The notes under the pieces are model-generated. The model was not told the origin of the DNA. It did not search any database and saw nothing but the letters and a program-made list of their open reading frames with translations. Position numbers and translations under genes: made by a program. Shown here piece by piece: positions 43,364-54,342 of a DNA stretch of 64,000 bases (positions are counted from its first letter, which is position 1; the number at the start of each line of letters is the position of its first letter). The stretch is taken from positions 1 to 64,000 of the forward strand of contig JAVTVY010018852.1 in the NCBI GenBank assembly GCA_036873755.1, in the 5' to 3' direction. The stretch comes from Hanleya hanleyi (lineage: Eukaryota > Mollusca > Polyplacophora > Lepidopleurida > Hanleyidae).

Positions 43364-44899
43364 TTAATCACTCGACAGTCTAGGACGTTTTTCGCCAGTC
43401 GGAAAGTGAGGTAGGGAGAAATTGATATTTATTGTTCCACCTGAAATAGCACAACCACTAAACAAGGGACCCATGGACGAATATGTTTGGAGGTCATGGG
43501 ATTCTTCACTGAGGGACGTGGCAGCGGCCGAGGCTGAACTGCATGTAGAGACACGCTGCGAGGACGATAGGCAGATGGCATCCGTTGGTGTTGGTGTATC
43601 GATAATGCCAGAAATTTCCATTTGTCGCTGCTCCGAAAGAGAAGAATAATTCAGGATAGACTGGACGTTTTTGTGGCCTGTTATCTACATGACTTCTGTG
43701 GGAGGAACTTTACTGTTGACAAGTTTCTGTGCCACATATTTTCGCGCACTCGTGTTGGTGATTTTCTTCTGTTCCGAGAGGCCGGCTGCCGTTTTCATGG
43801 ATCTCATAATGGCGGCAATTTTATTTTCGCCAACGCACTGATTTTTGTACCATACTTCATTTCCACGTGGATTTTTACATTTTGGTGCAATGTAAAACGG
43901 AGAATCTGCACTCTTGGTATATTCTGGACGTTTCTCTGCGTAAAACTTGTACAGGGTCACGGGACAGCGGTCAGACTGAGTGGAATAAATTCGAGGATTT
44001 ACAGTGCGAGTGTCTCGCGGGTTTGCGCCAGTACGGGTCTTGGTCTGCCGTTCACACGAATACTCGAGAAATTCTCGACCTACAGAATCTGTCTTGAGTG
44101 TAACATCTCCCCACTGCAATTGACGATGTTCCTTCACGGCACGGAGGCCAAAATGGGTGGTGTTGTTGAGCCACAGAGTATTTAAAACGCTGTCTGGGGT
44201 ACTTCGTCCGAGCTGGCCGGTTTCGTACAACTTGGAGATTTCATCGTCGGTGATCGGCTCTGACTTACACGGTTTGTTGCCCTTTCCATCCTTCTTAAGT
44301 TGGATTTGTTTGGCTTTTAGAGCCTCTCTCGTTTTTGCAAACTCAATGCTGGTAATGATGGAATACCCATATTCATTTTGTTTTAAGTATCTGTCGAAAC
44401 TGGAAATGAATCCACGAAGACTGTTCGGTTCATAGTCTTCTCCATTCTGTTTCCTTACGGAGACGACAAACTGTGCCAATAATTTGCCCAGAGCGATAGG
44501 CTCAATATCCTTGATATCTCTGGTTTCACCCAATCCACATAAGTATTCAGACAGTACATTTAAGTGTGACTTCGTTTTTCGAGCCGTCTCTTTGTTTTCC
44601 TGAGCTCCAATAAAATCATTCAAGTCAACATCAACAAACCTCGTTGTTTCGGTTTGGTCATCGGTAGGCCCAGCGCTAGGTTGATCAAGTTCAATGTCGT
44701 CGATGTTCAGTGGGTCCAAGTCGTACCATGGCACGTCAATCATTTCGCCTGAATCCATCGTGACACGGAACAAAGTAAATGTTCCCAGTGGTTTGTGCCG
44801 TTTTACGAATGTTCCAACTGCCTTCTGGCTGGATTTCTTTACCCACACACTATCGCCAGGTTTCAAGAAATTCAATTTGATGTCTCTGTCCATCGACAT
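43364..44899 (-). pseudogene. Crypton-type tyrosine recombinase with one internal TAG
   Basis: The frame from ATG 44899 runs 404 codons to TAG at 43685-43687, then stays open in the same frame to 43364. N-terminal ~65 residues form a small beta-rich, SH3-like segment (KPGDSVWVKK). Residues ~95-200 look like an N-terminal SAM-like domain. The catalytic part has THFGLRAVKEH (Arg ~253), ERQTKTRTG (Lys ~287), NTSARK (~381-386, the HxxR-equivalent) and, after the stop, ITGHKNVQSILNYSS with GHK (His ~409) and the nucleophile Tyr (~418). Relatives have Gln at the stop position (CAG to TAG). This is the DUF3504/CryptonA type, also domesticated in KCTD1/ZMYM proteins. The C-terminal Ser/Thr-rich tail ends LPHFPTGEKRPRLSSD. 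Bracketed by palindromes. As read, the product lacks His and Tyr and cannot cut or join DNA. Confidence 0.88.
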
Positions 44900-45110
44900 A
44901 TTAATTCATCAATTATCGGTATTGTCATAATTGTGTAAAGCAGACGATAGTAAATGTTACTAAAAATAGGCGTAGTATATTTGACCTACAAATTTCATTC
45001 ATGAAAATACGAAAGTAGTCCGGCATTACTTCTGATTGGCTAGTGCGCGTCACGCGCTGATCTCGTATACGTATATGGGATGAACTTTCCCACAGGGTGT
45101 TCTCATATGG
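44900..45110. other. 5' flank of the recombinase
   Basis: About 210 bp upstream of its ATG, between the gene and the right-hand hairpins. No promoter motif that I can support. Confidence 0.5.
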
Positions 45111-45555
45111 ATTTCATTGGTTATTATATGGGAATAACGTTTCCCATATAACACAGCGTAAAACTCGTACGGAACAGGGTGGGATACGTCATCCCACACA
45201 CGTATGTGGCCAGTCACTTTGCTTGACACGTGCTGCAGGCAAGATGCGCTCCACCAGCGTTCAACAACATGGTGTGTCGTTGATATTTTTAATAAAATGC
45301 TGATTAAAGTAATGATTAAAATTATATGGGAGAAAGAATCCCATATTAACTCAATCATGGGATGAAAATTCCCACTCTCGAGAAGGAAAATACATCCCAA
45401 CCTCGCCTCGATGGCTCGACCGGGATATATTTTCTTTCCCTCGAGTGGTGGCTCGGTCGGGATGTATTTTCCTTCCCTCGAGTGGTGGCTCGGTCGGGAT
45501 GTATTTTCCTTCCCTCGAGTGGATATTTTCATCCCATGATCAAGTTATATGTGAT
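45111..45555. repeat. Right-hand palindrome cluster of the recombinase element
   Basis: Begins with 'tatatgggaataacgtttcccatata' (45125-45152, a short hairpin). Then at 45356-45553 a larger palindrome: catgggatgaaaattcccactc.. tcgagaaggaaaatacatccc, answered by gggatgtattttccttccctcgagtggatattttcatcccatg. Within its right arm a 37-bp unit (ggtggctcggtcgggatgtattttccttccctcgagt) occurs three times (about 45403-45520). The core matches the left hairpin at 42871-43012, so both ends of the element carry the same palindromic sequence. Confidence 0.9.
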
Positions 45556-45564
45556 CCCCTTCAT

Positions 45565-45720
45565 GTCAGTCCCGCTTTGATTGCGATTTCCCTTATGAAC
45601 ACCTTAAAATTCTTGAAGTATAAATGGGTTCGTACGGACCTTAGCCCCGGGTTAAGCGGAATTAGATACAAGTGACGAAACGTGACGCCGTAGATCGTGC
45701 ACGCTACGCTCGATGTATAC
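45565..45720 (+). repeat. Dispersed repeat R1, 3' fragment
   Basis: 'cccgctttgattg.gatt...atgaacacc' through 'tagccccgggttaagcggaattagatacaagt' to 'atcgtgcacgctacgctcg' matches the end of R1 at 37005-37135. It is a second empty TTAA site for MITE M1. Confidence 0.8.
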
Positions 45721-47130
45721 TCACAAATGCACAAAGACACTGAGACATTATGCAGAGACATTAGATATGCATATTGGTACTGGATAAATATACTGGCAAT
45801 GATTTTCGTTTGCATAAGTGTATTTCACTTAGAGTTTATCTGTACATGTTTTGTGTTCCTTCAATGAAGCAGCAGAAAAACGGCCACTGAAATTTTGTTC
45901 GTGCACTACATTAGTGTAGACAGTATAATTTCTCATCTCTGAGAACGGCGAAAGTTTTTCTCTGAAAGCTTGTAGTAAATATAGTCAGAATGGACTTCTA
46001 AGAATTGTATGCGTCGTCGTCTTTATTCTAGGAGAAGAAAACATGTGACTAATGTATACACTGGATGGGAGATCTATTTCCCCCGTATCCAACGAGAGAT
46101 CCTGAAGGATCTTGGCGCCCACCATTGTCCGATAATTGTAAGCTAATGACTAGAGGATCTTCTGGTCCATTGTTACTAAGAACAGACAATTGATTTGTAA
46201 TTTTGTTTACATAATTTCGAATCTGAGTGAAAAATATTGAAAAAGGCCACTGAAAAACACCAATATATGATAATAAGTTTCACGAGTTTCAAGATTTCTA
46301 GAAACTTTACTTATGTCGGTTGTTATAATACAAGAGAAATGAGCAAAGTTAGTCTGAGAGTGAATTTACATCTACCGAGGATCCTTCGCCTTTGTTTTGT
46401 AGTATTTTTTTTATTTTTTATTTTGCACATGTCATCATTGGGTACTGGAAGCGAAGATCAATCTCTTCGACCCTTTGGCAAGAGCTATGAAACATACTTC
46501 AGATTTTATAATTAGGAACGAATGCTAATTCTGTTCTGTTTCTTGGGCTATTTTGAGATATCTCTTTTAAGATACCATGCAGCTGCATGTTAAATATTGT
46601 GTTTGTAACTGTTTCTTATTCTATTCACTGTTGTCTGTCTGTATGTGTAATATGTCTGTTGGGAGAGGCGTTCAAATAGGCTCTGCCTGTTCGCCGATCC
46701 CTGTTTCCTGGTGAAATAAATATACTGTTTAAATCAAGATACCATGCTCGAAAATAGTAAGATGGTACAATAATGCCTAATACTAAAGGGATCCGTTCCG
46801 CGCAGTAATGTTGAAACTTCAAAAGTGCCTGGATCCTGATTATCTCCCTTGGGTCAAAACATCCAATAGTCTACAGTTGTCGAGTTGTGGCATTGAGTCA
46901 CAAGACTGAGGTCGGCATAAGAAACGGTGGAGCAGTTCACTTGCTACTGCATGGACTAAAGAAGGCTGATTTGAAACTTGAAGAAATACATTTTAATTCA
47001 GAATTATTTGAACTCCTTGATATGAAAGTTGATGGTACGGATATTCTCTATAGTCAATATATAGAATATGCCCCACGGTTTGATCCGCCGACTCTAGTGA
47101 TGCGACGTCACTTGAGAATACCAAATTAAT
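45721..47130. other. No recognisable gene
   Basis: 1.4 kb without an exon or repeat I can support. The 80-codon frame at 46887-47129 ends exactly where the pearl-type tandem units begin and may be its left non-repeated arm. Confidence 0.5.
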
Positions 47131-49250
47131 TTGGAGGGTAATTTGGATTTTCGAATCGGACCAAAAAAGGTATCTTGCACTAATAGGCCCCATGTGAGAC
47201 CTGTGTACCAAATTTCAGAAAAGTCCATGAAATATTTCTCAAGAATTCATGGTAACAATCTTTCAAGGGGAAATTCAAGATGGCCGCCTTTTGGCCATAC
47301 TGGATCTTCGATTCGGACTGAAAAAGGTATCTTGCACAACTAGACCATAAGGGGAACCTGTGTACCAAATTTGAGAAAGATCCATGAAGTACTTCCTGAG
47401 GAATAACGATAACAAATTTGCATGGGAAAATCCAAGATGGCGGCTTGTTTTGCCATATTGAATTTTCGAATTGGACCAGAAAAGGTATTTTGTACAACGA
47501 GACGACAAGGTGAACCTGTGTACCTAATTTAACAAAGATCGATGCAGTAGTTCCTGAGAAATCGCAATAACAAAGTTTCATGGGGAAATCCAAGATGGCC
47601 GCCTGATGGACATCTTGGATTTTGGAATCGGATCAAAAAAAGTTTCTTGCACAACTGGACCTCAAGGGGAACATGTGCACCAAATTTGAGAAAGATCCAT
47701 GAAGTAGTTCCTGAGAAAGCGCGATAACAAGTTTTCATATGGGAATCCAAGATGGCTGCCTAGTGGCCATATTGGATTTCGGAATCGGACCAAAAAAGGT
47801 TTCTTGCATAACTAGACCCCAAGGGGAACCTGTGTACCAAATTTGCGAAAGATCCGTGCAGTAGTTCCTGAGAAATCGCGATAACAAGGTTTCATGGGGA
47901 AATCCAAGATGGCTGCCTGGTGGCCATATTGGATTTTCAAATCGGACCAAAAAGGTTTCTTGCACAACTAGATCCCAAGAGGAACCTGCGTAACAAATTT
48001 GAGGAAGATCTATGCAGTTGTTCCTGAGAAATCATGATAAGGTTTTACGGGAAAATCCAAGATAGCTGCCTGGTGGCCATATTGTATTTTCGAATCGGTC
48101 CAGAAAAGGTATCTGCACATCTAGACTCCAAGAGGAACCTGTGTACCAAATTTCAGAAAGATCCGTGCATTAGTTCCTGAGACATCGCGATAACAAGGTT
48201 TTATGGGAAAATCCAAGATGGCCGCCCTGTGGCCATATTGGATTTTCGAATCGGACCAGAAAAAGTATCTGCACAACTAGGCCCCAAGGGGAATATGTGT
48301 ATCAAATTTCAGAAAGATCCATGCAGTAGTTCCTGAGAAATCGTGATAGCAAGGTTTCATGGGGAAATCCAAGATGGCCACCCTGTGGCCATATTGGATT
48401 TTCGAATCGGACCAGAAAAGGTATCTGCACATCTAGACCCCAAGAGGAACCTGTGTACCAAATTTCAGAAAGATCCATGCAGTAGTTCCTGAGAAATCGT
48501 GATAACAAGGTTTCATGGGGAAATCCAAGATGGCCGCCCTGTGGCAATATTGGATTTTCGAATCGGACCAGAAAAGGTATCTGCACATCTAGACCTCAAG
48601 GGGAACCTGTGTACCAAATTTCAGGAAGATCCGTGCCGTAGTTCCTGAGAAATCGCGATAACAAGGTTTCATGGAGAAATCCAAGATGGCCGCCCTGTGG
48701 CCATATTGGATTTTCGAATCGGACCAGAAAAGCTATCTGCACAACTAGGCCCCAAGGAGAATCTCTGTACCAAATTTCAGAAAGATCCATGCAGTAGTTC
48801 CTGAGAAATCGTGATAACAAGGTTTCATGGGGAAATCCAAGATGGCCGCCCTGTGGCCATATTGGATTTTCGAATCGAACCAGAAAAGGTATCTGCACAT
48901 CTAGATCCCAAGAGGAACCTGTGTACAAAATTTCAGAAAGATCCGTGGAGTAGTTCCTGAGAAATCGCGATAACAAGGTTTCATGGGGAAATCCAAGATG
49001 GCTGCCCTGTGGCCATATTGGATTTTCGAATCGGGCTAGAAAAGTTATCTGCACAACTAGACCTCAAGGGGAACATGTGTGCGAAATTTCAGAAAAATCC
49101 GTGCGGTAGTTCCCGAGAAATCGCGATAACAAGAATTGTTTACGGACGGACGACGGACGGACGGACTGACGGACTGACTGACTGACGACGGACCACGGAC
49201 GAAAGGCGATTTGAACAGCCCACCATCTGGTGATGGTGGGCTAAAAATGT
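47131..49250 (+). mobile_element. Pearl/Helentron-type element: ~13 x 156 bp, ACGG run, terminal hairpin
   Basis: About 13 tandem units of ~156 bp, each with 'aaatccaagatggccgcc', '.tggccatattggattttcg', 'aatcggaccagaaaagg', 'gggaacctgtgtaccaaatt', 'gatccatgcagtagttcctg' and 'agaaatcgcgataacaagg'. Units in the middle (48200-49000) are the most alike. Then an acgg/gact microsatellite (49142-49196) and, at the end, gcccaccatctggtgatggtgggc (49220-49243), a 10-bp-stem terminal hairpin followed by 'taaaaatg'. This order, tandem core then ACGG repeat then 3' hairpin, is the pearl (HINE) form of non-autonomous Helentrons known in bivalves. Minus-strand frames through it are shadows of the repeat. 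Confidence 0.85.
49142..49196 (+). repeat. ACGG/GACT microsatellite
   Basis: (acgg)n with gacg and (gact)n interruptions, inside the pearl-type element, between the tandem core and the terminal hairpin. Confidence 0.9.
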
Positions 49251-50788
49251 AAGCAAATATTTTTTTTGCAATTTTTTCCACTCGATTAAATCGGCTCGGG
49301 TCGTCTAAGCGTGTGACCTCACCCGGACCTTGCCGCTCTCTATCGGAGAAGGCGAAAATATAATGACATTGCATGGAGATATATTACAAACCAAACCTCT
49401 TTTACATTGGAATGATTACAATTTGACAGGAATAGATATGACTGAAATAGTGTTGAAGTACTAAATACACTCACTGTAATTTATTTTCTCACATCACCGA
49501 GGCCAAAAGCAATGTGATACACGTATACTATACAAATGCTGTATCGTATAGTATCTTTTTTGTTAAAGATCGTTTAATTGGAGCTTCCAACCAAAATGAT
49601 GACTTTTCCACCAATCAAAGTACATCTTACATCCAGAGCTATACCGGGACTACTTTCATTACAACATCACATTGGAATTCCATTCAATAAAGTACCCATT
49701 AACCCCATCTGTCGTATGCAGTGTTGTTTAATGTTATATTGACAACAACACAATGGATACTTTCAATATTACCATCGGAACTGTGTTCGAACAGATGAAG
49801 GGAGAAAAGGGAAAGTGATTGGGATAGTTATACCACTCGGAACATTCCCATTATTCAAAATTGAGAGTTTCGGGAGCTCCAGTTTCCGAATGATTCTGAC
49901 TGATCCACGCTACAGATTTTCTGTGATTCCGTCAACGGCACCCAATAAGGTCCGTATATACAGTTCGATAAAATTCTCTCTACTTAATTAAATATTTATA
50001 AATAACAACAAAACTTCATATGTGAATCACAATATATTATTATAAACAGAGAAGAAATTTTACAATTATCTAGGCAACATCGTATGGAAAATACTGGGGA
50101 TACTCTGCAAATTACACATCAATATTTGTTTTTACTTTTTGACCCAGAACCGTGGATTCTAATTTTTAATTATGCAATACGGAGATGTAAATAAAATGAG
50201 CGTGAGCAATGAACTGAAATTAGTTTTTTAATTGTATATAGGCCGTGGAAAGTATTGGGTATGTTGAAGGTGTAGGCCGGCCAGACAGAGAAAGTCATTC
50301 GGCACAAAGCTGGGCAACAACACCCCCACCAGCCGTACGGTGAGCGTCATAAATGGTCCGTATTGTTCTGAAGAGGAGTTGTCTCCCCCACCTTGTATAC
50401 GGTCCATTTTGGATGTTTTTAAATCGAATTGAATAAAGCAACACAAATATTATTTCATATTTCTCTAAACCGGCAAGCCTTTGGTGTTAGACTTCATATT
50501 TCGCTACTCGGTATAGCATACACCAGTGCATTATTGTGCTGGTATTTGTTGAGGAATTGGCATTCTATGTAATGATTAATAGAAATGTGAAACTCAAACA
50601 GAAAACAAATGCGCTCCTTAACGTACGGTACCGTTGTTATTATTTGGTTAATGTAGACCTAAGCAGGGTTGGAGGGAGTAAGGAGGAAAATTTAATTTCC
50701 TCGTTCCTTGACCCCCCACCCCACCCCACCCCCTCCATAGAACTGTTCTGGCCCTCCCCCCCCCCTAGAACTGTTTCTATCTTGTGGC
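49251..50788. other. No recognisable gene
   Basis: 1.5 kb non-coding. 49244-49275 ('taaaaatgtaagcaaatatttttt.tgca') is found inverted at 52396-52425, so the pearl element may sit next to, or in, a repeat shared with the nuclease palindrome's flank. 50690-50815 is a C-rich low-complexity stretch. Confidence 0.5.
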
Positions 50789-50865
50789 TACCCGCCCCCC
50801 CACACCTTCTCTCCTTTACGGTAAACGAGCCCCTGTGATAGGACTGTCTAATAATACCTACTGTA

Positions 50866-52036
50866 TTGTTGTCGTCATTGACGAACAGGTCGAGCCCACT
50901 GATATCAGCAGGAACACAACATCTGAACCAACCAAGACCAGTAGCCAAATCAACAATCAACAAGGGGCAGGGACAGACAGGAAAGAAGCCGAGATTTTTA
51001 CCGGTCGTCGACAGTGATATCGACATCATCATTGGCCAAGAAGAGAATATCAATACCGCCAGGAAAACCCGCCGAGATATACAATTAGTTAAAGAGTTTT
51101 TGAATCTCCCAGAAATAAATGAAAACAGAGAGATTTCACCAGTGGAATTGAATAACTTGTGTAAATTTATTATTGGTCTGAGAAAAGCGGATGGGGATAA
51201 CTATGAGCCTACCAGTTGGAAGTATTGAAAGATTGAATTTCATGAGGTGAGGGAGATCCTCAAAGCAAAACAAAAACAGCTGAAACGGGAAGGCAATGGA
51301 AACTTACCTACCAAATTCGATGCTTTAAATGATGATGAGGTAGAACAACTTTACGCGTCCGGTCATCTTGGTAGAAATGAACCGGATACTCTGTTGAATA
51401 CGGTATGGTTCAATAACCCCGCGTCTTCTTTGGCATGAGGGGGTTACAGAACCTCATAATATGAATTGGGGCGATCTCAAGCTGTGTATTGACAGCGACG
51501 GGAAAGAATATTTCGAGTACAACGAACGCCAGACGAAAAATCGCACAGGGGTAAATATCCACGATGTTCGGCAAGTAACCCCAAGGCATCCTCACAGGTG
51601 TCCCGTGGAAACCTACAAAGCGTATAGAGACAAATGTCCCTCTGATTACTGCGAAAAGGATTCCCCATTCTATATGGCCTCCAACACAAGGAAAGATGGG
51701 TCGAAGGAGGGGGAACAGTGGTTTAAGCGGAATCGAGTGGGTGTAAATACAATATCTGGAATGATGAAACGAATGGTAGAAAATGGTAAACTATGGGGTG
51801 ATAAACACTTCACAAATACCAGCGCAAGGAAACATTTGATGCAAAAATTAACAGAAAAAGATGTTCCTTCTACGCACCTAATGCAAATTTCATGCCATCG
51901 AACCATCCAATCCGTAAATAATTACAGTCACATCACAGAGCAACAACACTGTCGTATTAAAGGACTAATAAACTCACTGTCATCTATTGCATCAGCCTCA
52001 CAGTGCAAAAGGTTTTCTCTGATGCGTTTGGCGTAA
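50866..52036 (+). pseudogene. Second Crypton-type tyrosine recombinase, decayed
   Basis: Paralog of 43364-44899 on the opposite strand. IGQEENINTARKTRRDIQL..KEF matches the first copy's IGAQENKETARKTKSH; GLRKADGDNYEPTS ends at a TGA where about 25 codons are missing; then EVREILKAKQKQLKREGNG and LGRNEPDTLLNTVWFNN; a frameshift near 51415 hides the catalytic FGMRG; then MNWGDL, ERQTKNRTG, FTNTSARKHLMQKL and HLMQISCHRTIQSVNNYSH. So the His (in CHR instead of GHK) and Tyr survive here, unlike in the first copy. Ends at TAA near 52036. No long hairpins flank it. Lesions: one stop with deletion, at least one frameshift. Confidence 0.87.
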
Positions 52037-52464
52037 AATCCTGCCGACCGACGTTATGCACCCACTGTTTCAGTACATCTGGTTTCAACATTGCGAACCA
52101 GTTTTGTTAGAACAGCCAAACGCCACACACTGCGGCATGACGCCCGTGTATTTGCGGAATATTGGCACACTACCACTACCAAATTATAACAGTATACAAA
52201 ATATAAACCTGTAGTCCCGAGAGCTTCTCATACTGTAACGTACAGGGCGAAAGTCAACCTGTAACCATCTGGGTCATCTATACACGATAAGACTGACCCT
52301 GGGATTGTGTGTATCCATTCTCAGTCTACTTTAGGCATTTGCAAGAGGGAATTTTCCTGAAATCAATACTTCGATATGATTAGATCGGCGGTCCAAAATC
52401 GCAAAAAAATATTTGCTTACATTTTTGGATACGGGGGAGATAAATCTTTCGTTCTAGTAGGCTC
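52037..52464. other. Spacer with a shared repeat
   Basis: 52250-52375 ('gtaaccatctgggtcatctat...gaccctgggattgtgtgtatccatt...tcctgaaatcaatac') matches the minus strand of 30543-30655, the end of the insertion in the 30 kb LINE. Otherwise nothing recognised. Confidence 0.65.
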
Positions 52465-54084
52465 ATTTTGTTGGAATCCGTGACCATTTTTTTCCTACCT
52501 TTCTTTCTTGATAGATTTGACAACCGGGACAATTTTAGAAGAAAATGAGCTCCTATGCACCTCTGAAAAGTGACGGGGTCCGCCATCTTGAAAAACATAA
52601 AATATAATATCTTTGGCACCAGATGAGCTAGAAGGACGAATGAGGTGTCATTTTCCACTAATTATGGCATTACAAATCCACTAGAATGGTTATTGGAGAG
52701 TTTCAGGATCATCCTGACCTCTAAATCCAAGATGGCCGTGGTGCGCCATCTTGAAAAATGTCAAACTGTAATATCTCTGGCACCAGATTGGCATGTGAGG
52801 TGTTGTTTTCCTCTAATTTCAGCATGACACTACTGATTCTAAGCTACATACTAGTATTACATGTTTGCTTAATGAGTGCATGTCTACATTTAATGTGACA
52901 CTACTGAACAACATACTAATATTAGCAATAATACACGTTTGCTTGATGTGAATCCATGTCCACATTTGAAAATGTGACACTACTTATTCTAAACTACATA
53001 CTGGCTGTACATGTATATCACGCTTCACTGTCACTACATGGTTCACAGCTGTCGGGATCACTGTCATCACTTTCGCTGCTATCATCACTGCTGTCCTGTG
53101 CCTGCGGGTCTATGGGTAGGGATATGGATAAGGGAAGTGGGGGCTGGGTAGAACGGATAGGCAGACATAGGCCATTCACGAGATGCCATCCATGGCCGAT
53201 CGGTGAGGGGTGACTTTGGAGCTTGTAATACTTTTGCAAATAGGCGAGATAGTTTGCACGCTCCAAGAGTGGGCGGAGACTGGCCGAGTCAGGTACAAGT
53301 CGGATAGTGCTTTTTTTCTTCTGAGCTCTCCATTTCGCTACTCTCGCTTCTCCCAGGGTCTTGTTTTTGGTATCACAATAGACGTATCGAATAACAAATC
53401 GCTCCAAATCACTGATGACCTCTTGTGTCACTGAGAGCTGTGTATCACATGTTGCTAGTAGGTTGTGTGCCTCATTAGACTTCTCCAGGCGATTTGCGAT
53501 GAGCTTCTTGCTTGCTCCATAGAAGCCAGAGTTATGGTCACATCCAGTGAGAACATATAGTTGGATGCTGGATGCAGCCATTGCCTAATTACACAAACAC
53601 CGGGCAGTAATTAACTGACGTTTGCGTTTCACACACAGAAGCGCTGATGTACTCTGAGCAACATATGCCGCTAGTACGTAGTTGTCGGTGTCCTCAGTAT
53701 CAAGAACGACAGCTGCTGTGTAGCCCTCTGATCGTAGCACACTATATATGGTGAACATGGCCGTGTCTGCCTCTGCATGGGAGCATGTGAGCCCTGACAA
53801 AAGCTTGTCTGTAGTGAGATTCGTCGAAGTGCTGCCCACTACACAGTAGATGATCTCCATGGTAGTTATTTCTGGTGTTCTCTGGAATGCCGTTTGTAGA
53901 AATGCCTGAAGAAGAATCTTGTTCTCCGGTTTACCCAGGAGAGCATGGAAGTCTTTACGAGAAGGAAATTTATCTACTGACTTCATGTAGACATTGCTGA
54001 TTGGCAGGGATTTATCTGGCGCAGTATTAGCTCACTGTCTTTGATAGTGTAGTTCTAATCATATGAATCACTGACGCAAATGAT
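52465..54084 (-). repeat. Left arm of a 3.5-kb imperfect palindrome
   Basis: Pairs with 54343-55938 over its whole length with small indels: e.g. 'ggaatccgtgaccattttttt' against 'atggtcgcggattccaa' at the outer end, and 'actgtctttgatagtgtag' against 'ctacactatcaaagacagt' at the inner end. The arms are about 1.6 kb and the spacer about 258 bp. Outside the gene, each arm keeps the same 3' region, with duplicated 'cgccatcttgaaaaa...tctggcaccaga.' and 'agtgtcaca' blocks. Confidence 0.9.
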
Positions 54085-54264
54085 CCGCTCAGCATGCTTG
54101 TTTCTTGCCAGAACGAAGTGCACCAGCTTCTCTGTATAATCTCCCAAGGTATACTTGGTCCCATCTCCCTTCTCTCTGTCTTCAGTGGTAGGAGTGGTCA
54201 GGCGCCAGATGAGGCCCATGTCAATAATAGACGTGTATACATCAGGCTCTGGAATGACAGTCAC
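53018..54264 (-). pseudogene. PIN/FEN-like nuclease family gene, left-arm copy (broken)
   Basis: Minus strand, three open pieces. 54264-54055: MTVIPEPDVYTSIIDMG..., ending SYD then TAG where the other arm has CAG, followed by a frameshift. 53986-53585: KSVDKFPSRKDFHALLGKPENK... with SHAEADTAMF and VVLDTEDTDNYVL, ending CLCN then TAG where the other arm has GAG. 53581-53018: VLTGCDHNSGFYGASKKLI... to an acidic Ser/Asp-rich tail ending CSDSEA. (E)ADT...D(T/x)D...TGCD is the acidic-residue pattern of a widespread invertebrate multi-copy protein family that resembles PIN/FEN nuclease folds. That assignment is inference from the motif pattern. Complete N-terminal part only in this copy. Not functional as read. 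Confidence 0.7.
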
Positions 54265-54342
54265 AGTTAGTTTTTGCTAAAGCTTGGTTTTCTGTGTCTT
54301 ACGGATGGTTCCATTAGCGTTGAAGATGGCATGCGTAAGACA
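54085..54342. other. Spacer at the centre of the palindrome
   Basis: About 258 bp, not duplicated. Its left part codes, on the minus strand, for the first 60 residues of the left-arm gene. The right-arm copy starts only after this point, so the right arm lacks that N-terminal portion. Confidence 0.75.

Noticed and set aside
43622..44435. Plus-strand frames over the recombinase (187 and 92 codons)
   Set aside because: Antisense shadows of the minus-strand recombinase, which has clear catalytic motifs and a continuous frame.
47180..49374. Series of minus-strand frames (70-150 codons) with repeated FENPIWPQGGHLGFPHET-like peptides
   Set aside because: Shadow translations of the 156-bp pearl-type tandem unit. 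The peptide repeat follows the DNA period and the frames break at each indel.
54284..54342. First ~20 codons of the right-arm nuclease-like frame as its true N-terminus
   Set aside because: They fall in the unduplicated palindrome spacer and do not match the N-terminal segment of the left-arm copy; the homologous part begins near 54343.
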